In this document: piece after piece, positions 24,670 through 31,473 of the stretch | Position numbering within the stretch: the first letter of the stretch is position 1 | Layout of the letters: each line of letters begins with the position of its first letter | Assembly: GCF_001889265.1 (NCBI RefSeq) | Contig: NZ_CP018151.1 | Location: 3,100,001-3,164,000, forward strand | Length of the DNA stretch: 64,000 nucleotides | DNA from: Microbacterium sp. 1.5R | GTDB lineage: Bacteria; Actinomycetota; Actinomycetes; Actinomycetales; Microbacteriaceae | Direction of reading: 5' to 3' | Translations under genes and position numbers: made by a program | The notes under the pieces: generated by a model | Seen by the model: only the letters and a program-made list of their open reading frames with translations | The model's database searches: none | Told to the model about the DNA's origin: nothing

Positions 24670-25715
24670 GGAACCCGGTGCAGCCACGTGTCGGTGGCGA
24701 ACTTCGACTCCACCAGAGCCTCGGCATCCGCGTACTCGTCGGAGCTGATCGTGCCGTCCTCCGCCGAGGTGAGCGAGCGGAAGGTGTCCTTGAAGCGCTC
24801 GATGATCTCGGCCCGCGCGAGGCCGGTCTGGCTGCGCAGCGGATCCACCCGCTTCGCGGCCGACGTCGTCCCCTTGTCGCTGAGCTTCTCGCGGCCGATG
24901 CGCAGCACCTCGGTCATGGTCTGGCCGTCGATGTCGTACGACAGGGTGGCGTGGTGCAGCACTCCCCCGTTGGCGAGGCGCTTCTGCGCGGCTCCGCCGA
25001 TCTTGCCCGACGAGCTCGCGATGTCGTTGAGCGGCTGATAGATCGCATCGATCCCCAGCGAGCGCAGCGCCTGCAGCACCCAGTCGTCGAGGAACGCATA
25101 GGAGTCGGCGAAGGTCATGCCCTGCACGAGGGATGCCGGCACGTAGAGCGAATAGGTGATGATCTGCCCTGCGGCCATGAGCATCGCGCCACCGCCGGAG
25201 ATGCGGCGCACGACGTCGAAGCCGTGCCGGGCGGCGCCCTCGGGGTCGACCTCGTTGCGGTACGACTGGAATGAGCCGATGACGACGGCCGACTGATCCC
25301 ACTCCCAGATGCGCAGCGTCGGACGACGGCGCCCCTCGCCGACCCGAGAGGTGAGCACCTCGTCGAGCGCGAGGTTCATGCGCGGCGAGACCGCCTTCTC
25401 GTGCACGATCTCCCAGTCGAAGTCGTTCCATCCGGGAGCCGTGACCAGGGCGCGACGCACGGCGGTGCCGACGGCTTCGGGCGTGAAGCCCAGCAGCTGC
25501 GCGCCCTCGGGGAGCGCACCGCGCACCGCGGCGGCGATGGCCGTGGCGTCCGTCTCGACGGGCAGCCCGGTGACCGCCCGGTCGATGTCGTCGAGCGCCG
25601 TGTCTGGTTCGAGGAAGAAGTCGCCGGCGAGCCGGAAGCGGGCGATCCTGCCGTCTTCGACCTCGAGGTCGACGACGACGAGCTTTCCTCCTGGAACCTT
25701 GTATTCACCGTGCAC
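24666..25715 (-). CDS. Lipoate-protein ligase with N-terminal accessory domain
   Basis: 349 residues. The catalytic core (about 105-345) contains R-R-I-S-G-G-G near 190 and S-G-K-I-G-G-A-A-Q-K-R, whose Lys binds lipoyl-AMP, as in LplA. Residues 1-95 resemble the accessory domain that normally follows the core in E. coli LplA or is a separate LplB protein; here it precedes it. The enzyme attaches lipoate to dehydrogenase E2 and GcvH subunits. The GTG at 25715 has TAAGCT 6 nt upstream, a leaderless layout. It is followed by the DNA methyltransferase in the same transcript. Confidence 0.87.
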   Translation of the reverse strand: MHGEYKVPGGKLVVVDLEVEDGRIARFRLAGDFFLEPDTALDDIDRAVTGLPVETDATAIAAAVRGALPEGAQLLGFTPEAVGTAVRRALVTAPGWNDFDWEIVHEKAVSPRMNLALDEVLTSRVGEGRRRPTLRIWEWDQSAVVIGSFQSYRNEVDPEGAARHGFDVVRRISGGGAMLMAAGQIITYSLYVPASLVQGMTFADSYAFLDDWVLQALRSLGIDAIYQPLNDIASSSGKIGGAAQKRLANGGVLHHATLSYDIDGQTMTEVLRIGREKLSDKGTTSAAKRVDPLRSQTGLARAEIIERFKDTFRSLTSAEDGTISSDEYADAEALVESKFATDTWLHRVP

Positions 25716-25764
25716 GGTTACAGCTTAAGGCGGGGCCGTCAGGTCGGCGCGGTACGCCGCGGAC

Positions 25765-26502
25765 TCAGCGCCCGTGCACCACCGCGCGCTCTCCGGCGCG
25801 GATCGGCGCCGAGAAGCGGTTGCCCGGCGGCGGCTGAGGACACACGTACTGGTCCGAGAAGGCGCAGGGCGGCAGGTAGGCGCGGTTGAAATCGATGACC
25901 ACCGAGCCGTCTGATGCCGGTTCCTCGACCGGCAGGAAGCGGAACCGATAGGTCTCGGTGCCGTTGGTCCCGTCGGCGAAGACGGCGCTCAGGCCGCCCT
26001 GCGGCGCACGCGTCGCGGCCAGCGCCACCGCGACACCGTCGAGCGTGAACCGCAGCCGTCCGGCGAGATCGGTGTCGTGCGAGCGCCCGTCGATCGAGGT
26101 CACGGTGATCGTCTCGCCCGGCGTGGGCTCGAACACCGCCGGGATCCGCCATCCCTCCCGAGGCGGATACGCGTCGATCGCGCTGAACCGCTCGCGCTCG
26201 GGGCGTCGGGGGTTGAACACCCGCAGCGCGACGTCGCCGCGCCGGTCGAACACACGCAGCTCGCGGCGTCCGAGCCGCAGCGTCTCACGGCCCCTCAGCG
26301 TGACGACCGACCCGGCCGTGCCGAGATCGCTGCCGCGGATCCCTCCGTCTCCCGTGAGCGCCCAGAGACCCGGGACCCCCTCCACGGCGGCGGGTTCGGT
26401 GATGAGCCAGTTCGTCGACTCGAGCGCGGCCGGACCGTACTCCGCACCGGCATAGCGCTCTCGCGCGTCGTGCCATGCACGCCACTCGTCTTCGAATCCC
26501 AC
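25765..26502 (-). CDS. DUF1684 protein
   Basis: 245 residues. The C-terminal block N-R-A-Y-L-P-P-C-A-F-S-D followed by C-P-x-P-P-P-G-N-R-F is the best-known signature of DUF1684, and the N-terminus starts with W-R-A-W-H-D-A-R-E, also typical. The family is beta-rich, cytosolic and without assigned function. The start is the GTG at 26502 with GGGAGG upstream. It is a separate unit from the lipoate ligase (49 bp gap). Confidence 0.88.
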   Translation of the reverse strand: MGFEDEWRAWHDARERYAGAEYGPAALESTNWLITEPAAVEGVPGLWALTGDGGIRGSDLGTAGSVVTLRGRETLRLGRRELRVFDRRGDVALRVFNPRRPERERFSAIDAYPPREGWRIPAVFEPTPGETITVTSIDGRSHDTDLAGRLRFTLDGVAVALAATRAPQGGLSAVFADGTNGTETYRFRFLPVEEPASDGSVVIDFNRAYLPPCAFSDQYVCPQPPPGNRFSAPIRAGERAVVHGR

Positions 26503-26663
26503 CCCGCACCTCCCTCTCGCCGCGAATCTATGCGGAGGAGAGGCCGATATGCCGGGATGACGTCACGCGGATTCACCCGCTGTAACGTCCGTTCACGGGG
26601 CGTAACACGCCGACGCGCGAGCCGACCGGATGATGGCGCGGCTCGCCCGGATCGAGGCGACGG

Positions 26664-27518
26664 TCAGCGAGCGGGAATGCGGGTGTCGAGCCACGACAGG
26701 ATGTCTGCGCGCACCTCGTCCTGCTGCAGCTCGTTGAAGATCTCGTGACGCGCATCGGGGTAGACCAGCGTCGTGATGTCGGTGAGTCCCGATCGGGTGC
26801 GGTACTCGTCGGCGAGCTTGTGCACGCTGCGCGGGCCGCCGACCGGGTCGTCGCGGCCGACGAGCAGCAGCAGCGGGATGTCGCGGCCGAGGTCCTTGCG
26901 CGGACGGCCGTAGAGCTTGGCCGCCTCGACGGGGCCGAACAGCTTCAGCAGCGGCTGGTTGGTGGTGAGCGGATCCTCGTCGAACGCCGTCCACACCGCC
27001 GGATCGCGGCTCAGCCATTCGAGGCCCGTGGCGTCGTCGGCGGCCCAGCGGGCGTTGAGCGGTGCAGCGTTGAGCGATCCGGGCGTACGCAGAGCCGAGC
27101 CCGAGAGGATCACCGCATCCCATGCCTCGGGGTGGTCGTTCACGAGCATCTGCGCGAGGAATGATCCCCACGAGTGCCCCAGCAGCACGAGGGGCAGGTC
27201 GGGGTGCTCGTCCTTGATGATGCCGGTGAGGTGCCAGATCGCCGCCTCCGCCGCACGCAGACCGCCCTTGCCGAGTCGACCGAGCTTCTCGGGTCCGCCG
27301 TGCTGACGGATGCCGGTGCGCCCGTGCCCCCGATGATCGTCGGCGTAGACGATGAATCCGGCCTCCGTGAGCGCGGCGATCAGCGCGCCGTACCGACCGG
27401 CGTGCTCGCCCACCCCGTGCAGCAGCTGCACGACTCCCCGCGCATCACCGACCGCCGGGTGCACGTCGTAGACGATGGCGATGCCGTCGGCATCCGTGAA
27501 TTCGCGCGTATCGGTCAC
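26664..27518 (-). CDS. Alpha/beta hydrolase, monoacylglycerol-lipase-like
   Basis: 284 residues. L-L-H-G-V-G-E-H-A-G-R-Y near residue 33 is the oxyanion region typical of monoacylglycerol lipase / lysophospholipase relatives, D-H-R-G-H-G-R-T near 61 follows, and the nucleophile is G-H-S-W-G-S with Ser116. The His (D-A-R-H-E-I-F-N-E) is near 255. It has no signal peptide. The GTG at 27518 has TAGGGT 6 nt before it and no ribosome site. The 160 bp after it hold no further gene or clear terminator. Confidence 0.88.
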   Translation of the reverse strand: MTDTREFTDADGIAIVYDVHPAVGDARGVVQLLHGVGEHAGRYGALIAALTEAGFIVYADDHRGHGRTGIRQHGGPEKLGRLGKGGLRAAEAAIWHLTGIIKDEHPDLPLVLLGHSWGSFLAQMLVNDHPEAWDAVILSGSALRTPGSLNAAPLNARWAADDATGLEWLSRDPAVWTAFDEDPLTTNQPLLKLFGPVEAAKLYGRPRKDLGRDIPLLLLVGRDDPVGGPRSVHKLADEYRTRSGLTDITTLVYPDARHEIFNELQQDEVRADILSWLDTRIPAR

Positions 27519-27573
27519 GCCCCCACCCTACTGAGAGTGCGCGACATGCGTCAGGCCGACCGCGTCGGACGCG

Positions 27574-28311
27574 TCAGCTCGACAGCGCGGCGATGACGCC
27601 CTGGGCGATCTCGAGGTCGGTGACCTCGTATCCTCCGACGCCGTCGGCGGCCGATCCCATGCGCACGCCGCCGTCTTCTCTCACCGTGCGCTTCGCGGAG
27701 AAGTGCAGGGCGTCGACACCGGCGGCGGCGAGGGCGGCGGCGCTCGCGGCATCCACTCCGCTGCCCGCCATGATCTCGATCTCGCCGGCGGCCTCGGCGA
27801 CGAGCGCCCGGAGCGTGTCGATGCCGTCGATCGCGACCGAGGCGCCGCCCGAGGTCAGCACGCGGCGCAGGCCCAGCGAGCGAGCGGCGACGAGCGTGGC
27901 GACGGGGTCGGGGGTCACGTCGATCGCGCGATGCAGGGTGACGGATGCTCCCCCGGCGGCGTCGCGCAGACGCCGCATGGCGGGGATGTCGAGCAGCCCT
28001 TCGTCGTCGAGGGCGCCGATCACGACACCGTCGGCCCCCGCCTCGATCGCACGTCGGACATCGTTCTCGGCGATCGCGATCTCGTCGGCGGAGTAGCGGA
28101 AGCCGCCCGCCCGAGGCCGGACGAGCACGTGCACCTCGACACCGACGGCATGCGCGGCGTCGATCGACAGGTCGAGGGTCGCCGGCGACGGAGTGAGACC
28201 GCCGAGCGCGAGGGCCTGGGCCAGCTCGACGCGCGCGGCGCCGACGGCCCCGGCGATGCGCACTCCGGCGGGATCCTGGACGGCGATTTCGATCGCGGGG
28301 GTTCGGGTCAC
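27574..28311 (-). CDS. cutC: CutC family protein
   Basis: 245 residues. Features are the N-terminal A-x-R-V-E-L-A-Q-A-L-A-L-G-G-L-T-P-S motif, V-L-V-R-P-R-A-G-G-F-x-Y near 66, V-x-L-H-R-A-I-D near 128, R-V-L-T-S-G-G near 155 and I-M-A-G-S-G near 185, all conserved in CutC TIM-barrel proteins. CutC was named for copper homeostasis in E. coli, but its direct role in copper handling is disputed. The start is the GTG at 28311; the ATG further up is in another frame. Confidence 0.9.
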   Translation of the reverse strand: MTRTPAIEIAVQDPAGVRIAGAVGAARVELAQALALGGLTPSPATLDLSIDAAHAVGVEVHVLVRPRAGGFRYSADEIAIAENDVRRAIEAGADGVVIGALDDEGLLDIPAMRRLRDAAGGASVTLHRAIDVTPDPVATLVAARSLGLRRVLTSGGASVAIDGIDTLRALVAEAAGEIEIMAGSGVDAASAAALAAAGVDALHFSAKRTVREDGGVRMGSAADGVGGYEVTDLEIAQGVIAALSS

Positions 28312-28371
28312 CCGTCCATTGTGACCTGTGCGGCGGGTGCGTCCTGCCACCGACTTCCGATCCGGGCGTAA

Positions 28372-28394
28372 ATTACTTAGACTGTCTAAGTAAT
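28372..28394. promoter_or_regulatory. Perfect 23-bp MarR-type palindrome over the start codon
   Basis: Arms ATTACTTAGAC (28372-28382) and its exact reverse complement (28384-28394) flank one T. The right arm includes the first two bases of the ATG at 28393. A repressor bound here would block both transcription and initiation of its own operon. Confidence 0.8.
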
Positions 28395-28833
28395 GTCTGC
28401 GCCTGATGATTCCCTCCACCTCACCGCGACAGACCTGCGCATGGCGACGTTCCGGCTCGCACGGCGCCTGCGATGCGCTCGCGCCGTCGACGCGATGAGC
28501 GACGCGCAGCTCGCGGTGCTCGCGACGCTGCGCATGCACGGCCGCCGCACCATCAGCTCCCTGGCCGAGCGCGAGCGGGTCACCGCGCCGTCGATGACGA
28601 ACATGATCAACGGGCTCGAAGAGCAGGGATTCGTGCTCCGTACTCCGGATGCCGAAGATCGCCGCCGCGTGCAGGTCGACATCACCGAGGCAGGCACCGA
28701 GATCGTGGAGCAGACCATCCGACGAAGAGACGAGCTGCTCGCCGAGATGCTCGGCGAACTGGACTTCACGGAGGACGAATTGGCGACGCTGCGCGCAGCG
28801 AGCGCCCTGATGCGAAAGGTGGTCGACCGATGA
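28393..28833 (+). CDS. MarR-family regulator of the adjacent MFS pump
   Basis: 146 residues. The winged helix is at about 40-100: I-S-S-L-A-E-R-E-R-V-T-A-P-S-M-T-N-M-I-N is the recognition helix region and R-T-P-D-A-E-D-R-R-R-V-Q-V the wing. It overlaps the MFS transporter gene by 4 bp. The perfect palindrome over its start codon indicates autoregulation. The usual role is repression of an efflux pump with release by the pumped compound; the ligand is unknown. Confidence 0.92.
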   Translation: MSAPDDSLHLTATDLRMATFRLARRLRCARAVDAMSDAQLAVLATLRMHGRRTISSLAERERVTAPSMTNMINGLEEQGFVLRTPDAEDRRRVQVDITEAGTEIVEQTIRRRDELLAEMLGELDFTEDELATLRAASALMRKVVDR

Positions 28834-30185
28834 GCGCGATGTTCCGTTCCTTCTCGAACATCAACTACCGCATCTGGTTCGCCGGCGCCCTCGTCTCGAA
28901 CATCGGCGGGTGGATGCAGGCGACCGCCCAGGACTGGGTCGTGCTCACCGAGCTCACCGACAACGACGCCGCGGCCATGGGCGTCACGATGGCGCTGCAG
29001 TTCGGTCCGCCGCTCGTGCTCGTGAGCCTCACCGGATGGGTCGCCGATCGCTTCGAGCGCCGCCGCATCCTGCTCGCCACCCAGAGCGCGCTGCTGATGC
29101 TCGCGATCGCCGTCGGCGTGCTGCTGCTCAACGGCGTGATGACGCTGCCGATGATGTTCTGCTTCGCTGCGGCGTTCGGTGTCGTCAACGCCTTCGACGC
29201 CCCCGCGCGGCAGGCGTTCGTCTCCGACATGGTCTCCGCCGGCGACACGTCCAACGCGGTCGCCCTCAACTCGGCATCCTTCAACCTGGCCCGCATGATC
29301 GGCCCGGCCGTCGGCGGCCTGCTGATCGTCGCGATCGGCTCGGGCTGGGTGTTCATCGCGAACGCCGTGACGTTCCTGGCGATGCTCGTCGCGCTGCTGA
29401 TGCTGCGCACCGGCCAGCTCGCACCGCGCCTGAAGAACCGCCGCCCCGGCGGACTCGCCGAGGGCTTCCGCTATGTGTGGGGGCGCAGCGATCTGCGCGT
29501 CGTGTTCGTGACGGTGTTCCTGATCGGCGCCTTCGGCATGAACTTCCCCATCTTCGCCTCGACCATGGCGATCGAGTTCGGGGCGGGCGCCGACGGGTAC
29601 GGAGTGCTGAGCTCGGTGCTCGCGATCGGCTCGCTCGCCGGTGCGCTCCTGGCTGCCCGGCGTGACCGAGCCAGGGTGCGTGTCGTGATCTTGGCTGCCG
29701 GGGGATTCGGCGTTGCGGCGTTCGTCTCCGCATCCATGCCCACGTATCTGACGTACGCGATCACGCTGACGTTCACCGGGTTCATGATCGTGACGCTGCT
29801 GACGACCGCCAACGGCTACGTGCAGATGACCACCGCGCCTGCCCTGCGCGGCCGTGTGCTCGCGCTGTACATGGCCGTGATCATGGGCTCGACGCCGGTC
29901 GGCGCCCCGATCGCCGGGTGGGTGGCCGACACCTTCGGGCCGCGCACGGCGATCATGCTCGGCGGCACCGCCGGTTTCGTCGCGTGCGCGATCGGCGCCA
30001 TCTGGGTCTTCACCTCCGGACGACTGCACCGCTCCGAGGGCAGCCGATTCCTGATGACGCTCGACGAGACGCGACCGCTGAACATCGTCGACGAGGCCGA
30101 GATCCTCGAGAAGAAGGCCGAACCGGTCGAGTTCAGCGACGAGGCAGCCGTCACCACGCCGATCCGCACCTCGAAGAAGGACTGA
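28830..30185 (+). CDS. MFS transporter, DHA3-type drug/siderophore exporter
   Basis: 451 residues with about 12 membrane helices. N-Y-R-I-W-F-A-G-A-L-V-S-N-I-G-G-W-M-Q near residue 11 and A-D-R-F-E-R-R-R in the first loop are typical of the MFS_3 / enterobactin-exporter-like branch, and D-A-P-A-R-Q-A-F marks the centre. A charged 45-residue C-terminal tail is cytoplasmic. It starts by 4-bp overlap with the MarR gene, which presumably controls it. Substrate unknown. Confidence 0.92.
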   Translation: MSAMFRSFSNINYRIWFAGALVSNIGGWMQATAQDWVVLTELTDNDAAAMGVTMALQFGPPLVLVSLTGWVADRFERRRILLATQSALLMLAIAVGVLLLNGVMTLPMMFCFAAAFGVVNAFDAPARQAFVSDMVSAGDTSNAVALNSASFNLARMIGPAVGGLLIVAIGSGWVFIANAVTFLAMLVALLMLRTGQLAPRLKNRRPGGLAEGFRYVWGRSDLRVVFVTVFLIGAFGMNFPIFASTMAIEFGAGADGYGVLSSVLAIGSLAGALLAARRDRARVRVVILAAGGFGVAAFVSASMPTYLTYAITLTFTGFMIVTLLTTANGYVQMTTAPALRGRVLALYMAVIMGSTPVGAPIAGWVADTFGPRTAIMLGGTAGFVACAIGAIWVFTSGRLHRSEGSRFLMTLDETRPLNIVDEAEILEKKAEPVEFSDEAAVTTPIRTSKKD

Positions 30186-30276
30186 CCGCGTTCTGACCGG
30201 GCATCGCGGGCGGAACGCGTGAGACCGGTTTGTCAATGCCCTCCACGCGCAGGCGGGGTGGACGTACCGTCACGTC

Positions 30277-30717
30277 ATGGACCAGAACACAGGACGCACC
30301 CCGCACCCCGAGCAGCCCGCAGAAGGCTCCCCCGACGTGATCCCCGAGCACAACACCGCTCCTGACGGCCAGTCGACGGCAGACGCCGGGCGTCAGCCCG
30401 ACGAGCTCGACGGAAACGCCCAGGGCTCCAATCAGGGCGGCGCGATCCAGGGCGACAGCTCACACGGCGACTCGCCGCGCGGTGCCATCCAGGGCGACGC
30501 CGACGAGGAGAACGCACAGGGCGCTGCCCAGGGCGGCGCCATCCAGGGCGACAGCTCGCACGGCGAATCACCCCGCGGCGCCATCCAGGGCGACGCCAGC
30601 CCCGACCGCGACGCGGCCATCGGCGGCGACGAGAACACCGAAGACCAGCTGACGGCCGACAATGAGGTCGAGCAGGACACCCTGCGCACGCTGGACCCGA
30701 ACGACACCCCGGCCTGA
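30277..30717 (+). CDS. Acidic low-complexity protein with an internal 29-residue duplication
   Basis: 146 residues, very rich in Gly, Asp, Gln and Ser, with no hydrophobic core, signal peptide or membrane helix, so it is probably intrinsically disordered. Residues 47-75 and 79-107 are two copies of a 29-residue unit containing Q-G-G-A-I-Q-G-D-S-S-H-G and S-P-R-G-A-I-Q-G-D-A, 26 of 29 identical. The Gly-Asp/Ser-His pattern recalls stress-type hydrophilins, but no family is recognised. It ends just before a strong terminator and is flanked by a 91-bp gap upstream. Confidence 0.75.
   Translation: MDQNTGRTPHPEQPAEGSPDVIPEHNTAPDGQSTADAGRQPDELDGNAQGSNQGGAIQGDSSHGDSPRGAIQGDADEENAQGAAQGGAIQGDSSHGESPRGAIQGDASPDRDAAIGGDENTEDQLTADNEVEQDTLRTLDPNDTPA
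30415..30597 (+). repeat. In-gene tandem duplication (two 87-bp units)
   Basis: Units at 30415-30501 and 30511-30597 encode the repeated 29-residue module and remain similar at DNA level, including long identical stretches. This indicates a recent in-frame duplication. Confidence 0.8.
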
Positions 30718-30727
30718 GCGCGCGGGA

Positions 30728-30768
30728 ACGACGAAGGGGGCGGATGCCGCAGCATCCGCCCCCTTCGT
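30728..30768. terminator. Strong intrinsic terminator, copy 1 of a 41-bp repeat
   Basis: A 15-bp GC stem (arms starting GAAGGGGGCGGATGC) with a 4-base CGCA loop sits between the converging acidic-protein and membrane-protein genes. The 41 bases are identical to 44347-44387. Confidence 0.85.
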
Positions 30769-30787
30769 GCGCCGTCTGACAGGGCGT

Positions 30788-31339
30788 TCAGCGAATCGTC
30801 CCGGCCCGCACGAGCAACCGCCGCACTCCGATCACGCCTGCCGCCACCGCCAGTTCGCCGACGATGCGCGCGCCGAACGTCGCCGTCAGCACGCCGGGCA
30901 CCAAGTGCTCGGGGGAGAACACCGGCAAGGCGACGAGGAACAGCACGACGCCGGCGACCGCAGCGGCAAGGAGGATGCGGCGTGCGCTCGCCGTCGTTCC
31001 CCGCTGGAGCGGCAGGACCAGATCGAGCGCGATGGCGGCGCAGACCATCGGCACCGCAGCGATCGGACCGATCGGGGAGATCACCGACGTCAGCACCCCT
31101 GTGACCGCAGCGGTGAACGTGGCCATGCCCGGCACGCGGGTGACCACACGGGCGAGCAGCGGCATCGCGGTGTGCACGGCGGCGACGAGCGCGTACGCGG
31201 GCGGAGACGACACGGCGAGCAACGAGGTGATGGGCACGACCATCACGAACACCAGCGCCTGAACCGCCGCGAATGCCGCGCTGATGAGCAGCGCGCTCGT
31301 CGGCACCCGCCTCACGGTTCGGGGTCGGGCCTCATGCAT
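30788..31339 (-). CDS. Integral membrane protein, ECF S-component/YkoE-like
   Basis: 183 residues with about five to six hydrophobic helices and a short Arg-rich N-terminus. The pattern of small helices, a central V-P-G-M-A-T-F-T-A-A-V-T-G-V-L segment and a total length near 185 resembles substrate-binding (S) components of energy-coupling-factor vitamin transporters or YkoE. No ATPase or T-component gene is next to it, so any transporter would use shared modules. The ATG at 31339 follows GGAGGG, and TAGGCT lies just before that. The assignment is by topology only. Confidence 0.55.
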   Translation of the reverse strand: MHEARPRTVRRVPTSALLISAAFAAVQALVFVMVVPITSLLAVSSPPAYALVAAVHTAMPLLARVVTRVPGMATFTAAVTGVLTSVISPIGPIAAVPMVCAAIALDLVLPLQRGTTASARRILLAAAVAGVVLFLVALPVFSPEHLVPGVLTATFGARIVGELAVAAGVIGVRRLLVRAGTIR

Positions 31340-31424
31340 CCCTCCAGCCTAGATCCGTGCAACTGCAGCGCGGATCCGTGACCGACGTCCCTCTGTCGCA
31401 GGAAGACCCTGACGCGCCTCCCCG

Positions 31425-31444
31425 ACGATGTTTCGGAATATCGT
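31425..31444. promoter_or_regulatory. 20-bp imperfect palindrome before the LuxR-type gene
   Basis: ACGAT...ATCGT arms with a mostly symmetric AT-rich centre (16 of 20 positions symmetric) lie 30 bp before the start at 31474. It could be an operator for the regulator itself. Confidence 0.4.
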
Positions 31445-31473
31445 AGAGACGCACACCATCCGGGGAGGAGACG

